Source of the DNA: Lentinus brumalis
Taxonomy: Eukaryota; Basidiomycota; Agaricomycetes; Polyporales; Polyporaceae
Direction: 5' to 3'
NCBI GenBank assembly: GCA_001792895.1
Contig: MARA01000027.1
Location: 186,001 to 250,000, forward strand
Length of the DNA stretch: 64,000 bases
Position numbers and translations under genes: made by a program. The notes below the pieces were generated by a model. The model was not told the DNA's origin. It made no database searches and was given only the letters and a program-made list of their open reading frames with translations. The first letter of the stretch is position 1. Each line of letters opens with the position of its first letter. Positions 47,572-56,163 of this stretch are shown piece by piece.

Positions 47572-48233
47572 CTATTGCGGCAAGCTGCGCAATTCGATTG
47601 CACGCAGGATCTTGATGGCGGTACCAGTGAAGTACAGAAGTTCCTCGCGGGGCGGGTTGCACAGGATATCCATCTGGGCACCCAATCTTTCCATCTTTGT
47701 CAAGGTACCGGCAACGCGCCAAACTCCACCGTTCACGCTCCTGTAGATCTTCAGAGGCTTCCTGTCAGAGGCAGGAGCCGACACATCACACATGAAGATA
47801 GCTTACCGTTGCTGACTTCTTATCCGACCGAAGGTCCCATTGGTAACGTAGCAGTGTCCGACGGCCCCCTGGCAAACTTGACGCGACAGCCAGACTCCCT
47901 ATCCACCTATATCATGCGACACAATGCATTTAGTGACCTCCGCAGTTCATGCTTAGAACCTGCTACTCACGTTTACTAAGGCGTCCCATTGGCCATGCGA
48001 GTGTGGTTTGATCCAAAATCCATGTGTACATTTTCCAACGTGACCTTGTCGCCCACTTGGATTTTGACTGGGGATCCGAGGACCGTCTGAACACCTCGGA
48101 CTCCCTGTGCTGACCATAAAGCCTCATTGAGCTTGAACCATTCGCGGGTGCCTTCAGACTCCGTCTCCTTCTTCACTGTGGCCGTGGCCACACTCGAAGA
48201 GTATACGAAGTGGACCTTGACGTTTGCAGACAT
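47572..48233 (-). CDS. small protein of unknown function, exon structure uncertain
   Basis: Not recognised. The start at 48233 (MSANVKVHFVYSSSVATATV) has a TATA box about 100 bp upstream. Exon 1 reads well as coding (EWFKLNEALWSAQGVRGVQ, VKIQVGDKVTLENVHMD) but ends SNHTRMANGTP-stop near 47976. Downstream sequence is also clearly coding: SRQVCQGAVGHCYVTNGTFG, then across a GT-AG intron RKPLKIYRSVNGGVWRVAG and EELLYFTGTAIKILRAIEL, stop at 47572. A good GTGAGT donor lies just after the exon 1 stop but in another frame (GQWDALVN/GVWLSRQ). So either a frameshift separates the two halves, or exon 1 splices differently, or these are two genes. There is no signal peptide. If joined, about 180-190 residues. 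Confidence 0.55.
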
Positions 48234-48330
48234 GTTGGAAAGGGAAGTACGAGAGAGCTGGAGGTTGGAAGGGCAGGTGAAGGATGCGTGACGAGCTGGA
48301 GAGTGCAGAAGACGCATGAAGGACGGCTCC

Positions 48331-48336
48331 TTTATA
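48331..48336 (-). promoter_or_regulatory. TATA box of the small gene at 48 kb
   Basis: TATAAA on the minus strand about 100 bp upstream of the start codon at 48233. Confidence 0.45.
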
Positions 48337-49066
48337 TCCTCGAGTCCCGGCGGATTTGGACACAACGAGGACCATACCATGTCCAACGTAGATCTCAAAC
48401 ATGGGGTCGTCGACGCCCCGCGGGGCCCTCCCGCAGTCGTATGATGCAACGGAGCTGGTTGAGGGGCAATTATCCAGGTCTTTCACGTAGTTATGTCTGC
48501 CTGCGAGAAAGTCAAACTCCGTTGAAGATAACGGGAGTTACATACATGACGTGCAGACGACACCTCATCGCGCCGCCGCTCTAGCCTGTATAGCGGCTTT
48601 GTGTCAACCCTAAATCGAGGATGTATCTCGTAGATAGGCATGGCGGCGTGACGGCGCATTGACCGATTGTTTTGCTCGGATACTCCCCGCCCCGCATCGG
48701 ATGAAACATCCGGCTACAAGATCATCTCGTCTGTTCCTGGCTTCACGCCAAGACATCGTCAGAATTCTTCGCCAGTATAATAGTGCGTTGCTGCGTACCG
48801 GACACGGACAAGTATACGGAGATGTTTCTACGACTGGAGAGCAAACGTCACAGTGGGAATGGTCTAGTAACGACCGCCATTACTCATTCCGGCTACGTTG
48901 GCGATCTTTACGGTTGGAGCGGCGAATTCGCTCACATAGAGCGGTCGATGCACGTTCTCTTCTAGCGTCCAGCGAGGATGAATATCCTAAATTCTTGACG
49001 AACAGCCAACACCGCCTAGCGGAAATTCTGAGTCAGTCAAGATTTGGTACTCTTGAACGCTGAGAC
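48337..49066. other. intergenic stretch, no gene seen
   Basis: About 730 bp upstream of the small gene. It contains regulatory DNA for that gene and the likely 3' end of the candidate secreted-protein gene. No convincing coding frame. Confidence 0.35.
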
Positions 49067-49748
49067 CTACCAGTCTATCAGTCGAACCCGCGCGTACAAC
49101 TGAAGCAGAATTACGGTTCTCACCTGCGCCCCACATTTCTTGGAGGTGCCTTGGACCATCGGACCGCCGCGGAGTCGGAATAGAACAGCACAGATTCGAT
49201 ACAGAGCGACCTGATGCAGATGGAGAGCCTCTACCCACGTAGAACCTGCCGGAAAAATGATCAGGCCGGCCGTCGCGCAGGGGCGGGGAAGCCTGGGTGA
49301 ATATGTCACGGACGCACTGGTCGTGTAGACGTCGGAGTGGACTAGAGATGAAGCCAACATATTTTGACGGCACCGAGCAGCCAATTGAATGATTCCTGCG
49401 CCTAAGAAGTACCGATTTTGTCGTGGGTACTTCATTTGCACGGTGTCCCAATGGATTCTAAGCGGATTGCGGTGGTCGGCTGCGAGTTACGGCGTCGGCG
49501 GCGGCGATTCTGTGGTGATACTGCCGAGCATAGTCTTGGAGATTTGGTGCAAGACAACTCTTGTATGCCGGCAAGGCATAAGCCCGGTCAAATGCAGAAG
49601 TACACTTCGTAACGTGAGGACTCACAGTCATCGTGGTGGAGCGATCGAAGGCTTACCATCGCTGATATCTTGTGTTCTCTCCGATGCGTGCTGCAATGAG
49701 CTGGAGTAGGAGCAGCGGTAGGAAAAGAGTCACGAACCGTCCCATCAT
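49067..49748 (-). CDS. candidate secreted protein, multi-exon, uncertain
   Basis: No family recognised. The case rests on the start: MMGRFVTLFLPLLLLQLIAA is a good signal peptide, followed by ARIGENTRYQR and a GTAAGC donor near 49650. Possible continuation: LAPNLQDYARQYHHRIAA, then LAARCRQNMLASSLVHSD and CGAQ near 49120, but acceptors are only moderate and the joins are not unique. It may be a short secreted peptide or a chance hydrophobic frame. The retrotransposon at 49.9-56.1 kb is inserted about 140 bp upstream of this start, so its original promoter is now mostly on the far side of the element. Confidence 0.28.
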
Positions 49749-49875
49749 GACAACCGTTCGTGCTCCTCGAGATTGCGCTTCGATCCACCGGAAGTGTGTG
49801 GAGGCGAGTCCGTGGTCGGTGGCTAGATAACGGTGTCTGGGGGCCGGCGGACTGGGATCGTGCCGATTGGCCCGA

Positions 49876-49890
49876 GCTTCGCGGGAGGTT
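49876..49890. repeat. target-site duplication, left copy
   Basis: GCTTCGCGGGAGGTT, identical to 56124-56138; the last two T may belong to the poly-T run. It abuts the element's poly(A) end. Confidence 0.92.
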
Positions 49891-50088
49891 TTTTTTTTTT
49901 TTAAGATCACTGGTATACGGCGGTAGCTAAGTACATGGAGGGTTACTACTGTACTAGCTACACAATTACATGCAGTGCTTTAACAGCCGTCTGCAAAGGA
50001 TCCGGGGTTTTTGAGTGACCGCCGGGAACACATGTGCGAATGCCAGCCTGACGGGCTGTAGCGAGGGTGGAGAGTGCGAGGAATGCTC

Positions 50089-50402
50089 CTAGTCGTAACT
50101 CGGCGCGTCTTCAAAAGAGAAGGCCGTCGGGTTATCTAGGAGGAAACGTTGGATGTCGTAGAAGGGGTCCAGGGATTGTAGGAGTTCATCAATTGAGGAG
50201 TAGCGATATCGACGCGTGTAGCGGTCGCACCGTAATAGGACGTGTTCGCGAGTGTGATAGGACCAGTCACCCGAGTGCAGGACGCACATTGTGGGCTCAC
50301 CGTGCCGGTAGCGAAACCGGTCTCGGTACTGGCCTGTCGGAGCGTGGCCGGTGATGCAGCGTATGAATCGTGAAACTAGCGTCGGTCGTCCGCCGAGACG
50401 CT
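50089..50402 (-). pseudogene. out-of-frame C-terminal tail of LINE ORF2
   Basis: ORF2 stops at HTGTFP, but the sequence in the +1 frame from that point (HIPLKRLGGRPTLVSRFIRC, then GHAP, CVLHSGDWSYHTREHVLLRC) is the CCHC-type tail found at the end of such ORF2 proteins; it ends at 50089. The companion LINE at 62 kb has a matching tail in frame (CSSCGAAKETVMHYVLQC). A single-base indel near 50405-50415 explains it. Confidence 0.8.
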
Positions 50403-53400
50403 TCAGGGGAATGTGCCGGTGTGTTGAAGGCGGCGGAACGAGGGGTGGGAGAGGTGTTGTCGGCCCCAGTATTTGCGTGGGTTCGCGTTCGCTTCCTCTT
50501 GCCAGGAGAAGACCGCGTAGTCGGAGATGGAGTGCTTAACGAAGGCGTGTGAGGTGGGGAAGGTGCGGCCGTAGCGTGGAAGCTGTTGCCACGTAGTGTA
50601 CCGAGCCTTGTGCTTGACGTCAGCGTCGACGGCGTCGTTCTCCTCGATGCCAGAATGAGATGGACAGTAGTGTAGGTGGAGGTGGTTCTCCGGGTTCCGT
50701 TCGAACCAGTCGCGAAGGATGCGACAAGAGTTGACGTTGCCCATGCGGCCACCCGAGACGTCGGTGAGGTTTGAGATGGCGTTCTCGCTGTCGGAAAATA
50801 TGTGAAGATTCTTGTAGGACTTGAGATAGCCGAACGCGATGGCCATGGAGAGCGCGATGAGCTCGCAGTCGAACGAAAAGGCGTAGCCAGTGTAGATGGC
50901 GCGGGATCGCAGTAGGCGACCGTTGTGGTACGCACGATATCCGGCTGCCGACCCCAGGTTCATGCCGTCTGGGGCGGTCACGAAGGAGCTGCCGTCCGTG
51001 AATAGGACGAGCGCGGAAGGGTCGCGGTGAGCGGCGGCGATACGGGGGCGCAGTTCAGCAGCGATCCAGGCGTTGAGCGCGTCTTCGTCCCTTTTGGGTG
51101 GGTGTGTAAGGTGAATTGTGATGCGGTCGGCGAACAAGTCGCGCACCCGCAGACCGGGCTGACATTCGTCGTCCAGAGGCTTGAAGGTTTCGGTGATGAG
51201 CGGGCGCGCGTGCGGAAACGCGTGAGCGAGAGGGATGTTGGATGGAGGCTTGCGAGGGAAGTCCAAGATCGGGAAGCGAACGCAGGGTGCGTGGCGAGAC
51301 GGACGAAAGATGGTGGGGAAGAGAGCTCGGACAGGGTGCGAAGCGGGGAGAGTATGGAGGCGGAGGAAGTATCGCTCCTGTAACTTCCGGCAGTGAAGGT
51401 GCAGCGGCATGATGCCGGCGAATGAGTGTAGCGCACCCACCGGCGTGGTGCGAAATGCGCCTGTAATCCAGCGCAACGCGCGGTTTTGTGCTGCGACGAG
51501 TGGCTGCATGAGCGACTTGCTGCCCTTCGTTCGGTACCAGACTTCGGCGCCGTAGGTGAGGAGTGGTCGTACGCACGAGATGAAGAGTGTGCGTCGCTGT
51601 AATGGCGTGAGGCCGCGTGTTGAACTGCCTAGCATCAGCATGGCGTTCACGGTGGTGGCCGCACGTTCCGCGAAATATGCTATGTGACTGCGGAAGGATA
51701 GCCGAGTGTCGAGTCGAAACCCAAGCCAGCGCATGACTTGCTTGGGTTGCAGTGTCAGGGAAGGGGTGAGGTGTAGCGGGCGAGGGGAGTGGGTGCACGC
51801 AAGGCGAGCTGATATGAAATGCATCGCCTCGCTCTTGTCGCTCTCAATAACCAAGCCGAGGCGGCCGAGAGTTACGACAGTCTCTGCGTATCGCTCGCAA
51901 AGTATGTCGCAGTTCTGTGAGATAGTGGGGGACGTTGCCAGCCAGATTCCGTCGTCCACGTACATAGAGAGGGCGGCGGGCTCATCCGCGGCAGAGACGG
52001 GGAAGAGGAGGTGAATAGCCGGCGCGATGTAGATGTTGGTCAGGATGGGGGAGAGGGCCGAGCCTTGCCCAGCGCCGACAGCGGGGAGGTCGAACCAAGG
52101 GGAGGTTGCCTTGCCCCAGCGGAAGCACGACTGGCGACCGCTGAGATAGTTCCTGAAGAATCGCACGAGGGTTGCTGCGAAGCCGCAGCGTTCGAGAGTG
52201 CGACAGAGAAGGTCGTGATTCATAGATGGGAAGAACTGGGAGATGTCGAACGCGAGGCACGACGACACGAGACCCTTGCGCCATCCGGCACGGACGTGTG
52301 TGACGAGAGCACTGGCGGCGTCGATGGTGCTGTGCGCCTTGGTGCCGCCGAACTGGTTGGGGTGAAGGATGTGGAACTTTTGGCACTCGTAGTGTAGTCG
52401 TTCGCTCAACACCTTCTCGAACAGTTTGCCGAGGGTGCTAAGTAGAACGATAGGCCGGTAGGACTTGACGCGCGAATAATCGTCCTTGTACGGCTTAGGG
52501 ATGACGACGGAGACCGCACGTTTGAACTGTGCAGGCCACAGCCCGAGGCGAAGGATAGAGTTGTATATGCGCGTGAGGACGTCGAGGAAATGTTCGTCCC
52601 GGAGGAGGAGCTTGAGATGTCGCCAGTGCAGATGATCCCAGCCAGGGGTAGAGGCCGCTGCAACGTGTCGAATGGCGTCGGTGACTTCTGTTTGAGAGAT
52701 GGGGGGACACTCCCGCTCAGGGCGGGCTGGGATTTCGTCGAGGATGGAGAGATCGACTGGGCGGGACGCGGCTGCGTGAAACGTTTCGTCCAGGGCGTTC
52801 CAGAGATCAGGGAGAGAGCGAAGGGTGTTGCCGTTGTGGGTGAGAGACCGGTACATGGGCATAGAACGTGGGCCGACCCAGGACATCAAGTCCCAGACGC
52901 GCCTTTGCTTCGAGGCGATTGCGTCGATTTGTTCGTCCATATGTCGCTTGCGTCGAAGTCGGATCGTTGAGATGTGCCGTTTACGGGCCCGGATGACAGC
53001 GACTCGAGCTTCCGCCCGCTCCAGGCCTGCAGGACCTCCGCGAGCTCGTACAAGCTCAAGCCTACGCTGTGCCTCCTCCAGGGCGCGGCGAGATTGTGTG
53101 CAGGATCTATCCCACCACAGCTTGGATTTGTTGCATATCGTCGTGGGTGATGCATGTGTTGTCCATGCGTTCAAGACGCACGAGAAGAGGGTGTCGACGG
53201 CCGAGGTGAGCTCGTCCGCTGATTGGAGAGGGATGTCGGTTGGTAGTGTGAGGTGGACCGAGTCAAGGATGTCGTCGATGAAGGATTTTTCCTCCTCCGA
53301 TTTGGGTGCGATGGAAGGTGCGCCGGCGTAGGACCACGCGCCTGTGGGGATGTGAGCGTGGATTACGGCGTGATCTGACATGCCGCGTTCCTCAGGCGCA

Positions 53401-54086
53401 ACATGGACCTGGTAGAGTTCCGGGCTTCGGTCTGACGGAACCCAGACGAGGTCTATGACAGTGGATTGAAGGCGTGGATTATGGGGAAAGTGGGTGGGGA
53501 CCCCGGGCGGGGACAGCAGACGTAAGCCCAGATGGGCGTGAAGGTCGAGTAAGCCGCCACAACGAGCAGCGGAGTCGGGGCGATAGTCCGGGTCCCAGAC
53601 CCTAGAGTGCGTGTTGTAGTCACCGCCGACGAGATCGAGGGCGGGGAGGGATGCCGCGACGTCCGAGAGATACTCGATCGCGGTGTTGTCGGAGTCGTTG
53701 TAGATGTTGAGGATGAATAGTGGGTCGTGGTCTGGTTGCGGGCGGATGGAGAGCAGGAGGCAATCACGATGTTCGACGGAGGGATCTAGAGAGACTACTG
53801 CGTTAGCGAGACGACGGCTAACGTGACAGACGACACGAGCGTCCTTGCGAGGTTCGACGAGCAGCCACGCGGGGTGAAGCTGTGTGCCGTATAACATGTT
53901 GTCTGGCGTGCGCTCAGCCGGCCCAGCTGGCGACGCAGACGGAATGGGACGGATTGGCCCATACCAGGGCTCTTGAATGCAGGCGACGTCGACTCCCCAC
54001 TTCACGCATTGTTCAAGAAAAGCATGCGTATGCTGCGGCGAGTGATTGACGTTATGAAAGACGACATGTAAAACGTTAGACGACAT
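50403..54086 (-). CDS. LINE ORF2: endonuclease, reverse transcriptase, RNase H
   Basis: Retrotransposition enzyme, 1227 residues before the premature stop. Residues 1-230: APE-type endonuclease (CIQEPWYGP, GGDYNTHSRVWDP, SDHAVIHAHI). Residues about 480-760: reverse transcriptase with VIPKPYKDDYSRVKSYRPI, LAFDISQFFPSMNHD, GAGQGSALSPILTNIYIAP and the active site YVDDG. Residues about 990-1180: RNase H with FTDGSSF, DCELIALSMAIAFG, FSDSENAIS and CPSHSGIEENDAVD, so the D-E-D-D residues are present. The start (MSSNVLHVVFHNVNHS) is 14 bp after the ORF1 stop, close enough for termination-reinitiation. The C-terminal zinc-binding tail is out of frame. The EN and RT core otherwise shows no damage. Confidence 0.94.
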   Translation of the reverse strand: MSSNVLHVVFHNVNHSPQHTHAFLEQCVKWGVDVACIQEPWYGPIRPIPSASPAGPAERTPDNMLYGTQLHPAWLLVEPRKDARVVCHVSRRLANAVVSLDPSVEHRDCLLLSIRPQPDHDPLFILNIYNDSDNTAIEYLSDVAASLPALDLVGGDYNTHSRVWDPDYRPDSAARCGGLLDLHAHLGLRLLSPPGVPTHFPHNPRLQSTVIDLVWVPSDRSPELYQVHVAPEERGMSDHAVIHAHIPTGAWSYAGAPSIAPKSEEEKSFIDDILDSVHLTLPTDIPLQSADELTSAVDTLFSCVLNAWTTHASPTTICNKSKLWWDRSCTQSRRALEEAQRRLELVRARGGPAGLERAEARVAVIRARKRHISTIRLRRKRHMDEQIDAIASKQRRVWDLMSWVGPRSMPMYRSLTHNGNTLRSLPDLWNALDETFHAAASRPVDLSILDEIPARPERECPPISQTEVTDAIRHVAAASTPGWDHLHWRHLKLLLRDEHFLDVLTRIYNSILRLGLWPAQFKRAVSVVIPKPYKDDYSRVKSYRPIVLLSTLGKLFEKVLSERLHYECQKFHILHPNQFGGTKAHSTIDAASALVTHVRAGWRKGLVSSCLAFDISQFFPSMNHDLLCRTLERCGFAATLVRFFRNYLSGRQSCFRWGKATSPWFDLPAVGAGQGSALSPILTNIYIAPAIHLLFPVSAADEPAALSMYVDDGIWLATSPTISQNCDILCERYAETVVTLGRLGLVIESDKSEAMHFISARLACTHSPRPLHLTPSLTLQPKQVMRWLGFRLDTRLSFRSHIAYFAERAATTVNAMLMLGSSTRGLTPLQRRTLFISCVRPLLTYGAEVWYRTKGSKSLMQPLVAAQNRALRWITGAFRTTPVGALHSFAGIMPLHLHCRKLQERYFLRLHTLPASHPVRALFPTIFRPSRHAPCVRFPILDFPRKPPSNIPLAHAFPHARPLITETFKPLDDECQPGLRVRDLFADRITIHLTHPPKRDEDALNAWIAAELRPRIAAAHRDPSALVLFTDGSSFVTAPDGMNLGSAAGYRAYHNGRLLRSRAIYTGYAFSFDCELIALSMAIAFGYLKSYKNLHIFSDSENAISNLTDVSGGRMGNVNSCRILRDWFERNPENHLHLHYCPSHSGIEENDAVDADVKHKARYTTWQQLPRYGRTFPTSHAFVKHSISDYAVFSWQEEANANPRKYWGRQHLSHPSFRRLQHTGTFP

Positions 54087-54100
54087 ATAAAACTACACCC

Positions 54101-55999
54101 TTACGCCCTTCCCTCATTCCTGCGACGGCCTCCAGAGGCGTTGCCGGTTGAGGTCTGGGGAGGTGAGTTAGCGTCAAAGAGGATCACGGTCGTCTGGCCA
54201 AAACGTACGTGACCCGAGGGAGCCGCGGGCGCGTGGATGCTCTCCCGCAAAGTAGCAGGAGGCGTGGCGGTGAGGGAGGACGGCGGGACGCGGGCGTTGG
54301 TGAGCTGCCGCTGAGCCTTGTACCACGCCCGGTCGTTGCGGTGCTGCGCGTACGGGCAGAGCGAGCGATCGGAGGCATAGTGTGCCCCTCCGCAGTTCCG
54401 GCAGCACGGTGGGTGTGCGCACGGGACAGAGAGACGGTCGGCGCGGTTCTTGCAGCAACGCGCCGAAGCGTTGTGATGGTTGACGGCGTGAGGGCCGCCG
54501 CAGCGGTCGCATACATCCTGCCGGGTGAGACACTTGGACGTCGGATGTCCCCAGCGGAAGCATCGCATGCATTGCGGGACGAGGGTCCGGTCGGGGAGGA
54601 TGACCGGATACGTGCGGTCGTGAAAGAGAATGGGAACGCGGGCTAGATGGTACCCGTGTGAGTGTTTGCTGTCGTCGGTGAACTCGACGACGAGCGCCGC
54701 AGCTGTGCCATCATCAGAACGCCAGGCCCACCGGAAGGCGGTGTCCGGGCGCGAGACAAAGGCGTTCCACTCCGAGTGTTTGAACAGGGGTTCCGCGGCG
54801 GTTTTCGCGTCGACCTGTTGAAGCTTGTTGTTGACGCAAGGGACCCGGTAGAAGGCGAGTGACGATCGGAAGAGGTAGTCCTGGATACGGACGTTCGCGA
54901 CGTCCGCCTCGCACAGCGTAGCCATGCGGCGGCGAACGACCTCGAGCGTTGACCCTTCGGGTGGGGCGTTGAAGTAGACCGTGCAATTGCCAGTGCCTGA
55001 CCATTCGATGTGCTCGACGCGCGTCGCGGTCGCGCCGAGGTCGCGCTCGAGGGAGGTGTTGAGATGAGGGACGACCATTCCAGCGTAGAGGGTCGCCCGT
55101 AATTCGGGGGAAGGGCGCTGATCGCGCGGGAAGACGACGTACTTGAGTTTCTTGTACCCCCTCGGTGGGTTCCTGAACCTGCGCTTGGAAGGCGCACCGG
55201 AGATGCGAGAAGCGAGCGATGGCGGAGGGGGAGGCGGCGGAATGTAAGTGGATGCCGGGGACGGAGCGCGCGTTGAAACGTCCGTGGAGGCGTAAGTGTA
55301 CGTGGAGGGAGCAGGAGAGGAGATGCGTGCTGCAAGGCTGGGTTGCGGCGTCGCAGCCGCCTCTGCATACGTCTTGACAGCCGGGGCAGTCGGAGCGACC
55401 GGGCGCGGAGGGGACGCCTCGGCGTCGAGTGTTTCCTGACCGTGGTTGATGGAGCCGGAGAGTTGAGGGGACATCTCGGCGTCGAGTACTTCCTGAACGT
55501 GGTTGGTAGAGCCGGAGAGTTGGTGGACCGTGAGATTGAGCTTGCCAAGCGCCATTAGGAGGGCGGAGCATGCAACGTCAGCATTTGGAAGGGACAGCTC
55601 ACCACCGCGGAACCGCAGGGTGGCTTCGAAATCCTGAAGATTGGCTGCCATAGCCAGGCAGGCTTGCGCCGTGCCTTCAGCCCAGTTGACGGTGAGGAGG
55701 GGTGACGTCATGGCGACGTTAGACGACGGTGGAAAATTTTCGGCGGAGGGGAGCTCAGCGAGTTCACTGGGATCGTCGAGCTCGATGTCGCTGTCAGAGC
55801 CGGAGAGCGAGATGCAAGGCGAGGACGTCTCCATATGGACGTCGTCCGTAGGAGGTTTGAACGGTGTGCCCGGGCGACGCTGGGGCTGCGACTCGGGCGA
55901 GCTGGGCGTTCTGGGGTGTTTACCCAGGGTTTGTTTGTCGGGGAGCGAAGGGAGGCCGGGAGGGCGTTCTGGGCCATCCACAGGGACTGCGGGGGCCAT
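54101..55999 (-). CDS. LINE ORF1: zinc-knuckle nucleic-acid-binding protein
   Basis: 632 residues, uninterrupted. The N-terminal third is disordered and Pro/Ser-rich (PSSPESQPQRRPGTPFKPP, an acidic DSDIELDDPSELAEL patch). An alanine/proline-rich linker carries the repeated motif QLSGSxNHxQExLDAE twice in tandem. Residues about 300-470 form the probable RNA-binding core. The C-terminus has three Cys/His clusters: CMRCFRWGHPTSKC (CCHC), CDRCGGPHAVNHH and CRNCGGAHYASDRSLC. By analogy with other LINE ORF1 proteins it packages element RNA. It ends RRRNEGRA; the stop and the ORF2 start are 14 bp apart. Confidence 0.92.
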   Translation of the reverse strand: MAPAVPVDGPERPPGLPSLPDKQTLGKHPRTPSSPESQPQRRPGTPFKPPTDDVHMETSSPCISLSGSDSDIELDDPSELAELPSAENFPPSSNVAMTSPLLTVNWAEGTAQACLAMAANLQDFEATLRFRGGELSLPNADVACSALLMALGKLNLTVHQLSGSTNHVQEVLDAEMSPQLSGSINHGQETLDAEASPPRPVAPTAPAVKTYAEAAATPQPSLAARISSPAPSTYTYASTDVSTRAPSPASTYIPPPPPPPSLASRISGAPSKRRFRNPPRGYKKLKYVVFPRDQRPSPELRATLYAGMVVPHLNTSLERDLGATATRVEHIEWSGTGNCTVYFNAPPEGSTLEVVRRRMATLCEADVANVRIQDYLFRSSLAFYRVPCVNNKLQQVDAKTAAEPLFKHSEWNAFVSRPDTAFRWAWRSDDGTAAALVVEFTDDSKHSHGYHLARVPILFHDRTYPVILPDRTLVPQCMRCFRWGHPTSKCLTRQDVCDRCGGPHAVNHHNASARCCKNRADRLSVPCAHPPCCRNCGGAHYASDRSLCPYAQHRNDRAWYKAQRQLTNARVPPSSLTATPPATLRESIHAPAAPSGHVRFGQTTVILFDANSPPQTSTGNASGGRRRNEGRA

Positions 56000-56123
56000 G
56001 GCGGACTTAAGACGGGCCCGGAGAAGAAGAAGCGTAGACCAAGGGGTGGGAGAGTGCGTGGGGAGGAGTGGGAAGTGGACGGGCGTCTATCGAGATGATG
56101 GTGGTACGAGGTCAAGAAGCGTC

Positions 56124-56138
56124 GCTTCGCGGGAGGTT
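56124..56138. repeat. target-site duplication, right copy
   Basis: GCTTCGCGGGAGGTT, identical to 49876-49890; marks the 5' end of the retrotransposon. Confidence 0.92.
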
Positions 56139-56163
56139 GAGCGCGGAGCGAGCGCTGAACCAA

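Larger units (their letters stand above)
49889..56123 (-). mobile_element. full-length non-LTR retrotransposon (Tad1-like LINE)
   Basis: About 6.2 kb, transcribed on the minus strand. The 3' end has a 14-nt poly(A) (plus-strand T run 49889-49902). It is flanked by a 13-15 bp target-site duplication at 49876-49890 and 56124-56138, so both ends are defined and the copy is not 5'-truncated. It encodes ORF1 (zinc-knuckle protein) and ORF2 (endonuclease, reverse transcriptase, RNase H) 14 bp apart. The perfect TSD and nearly intact ORFs indicate a recent insertion. One ORF2 frameshift near 50405-50415 probably disables it. The clade name is by overall architecture only. Confidence 0.93.

Noticed and set aside
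49889..56123. LTR retrotransposon
   Set aside because: No long terminal repeats, no protease or integrase; endonuclease, poly(A) tail and short target-site duplication show a LINE.
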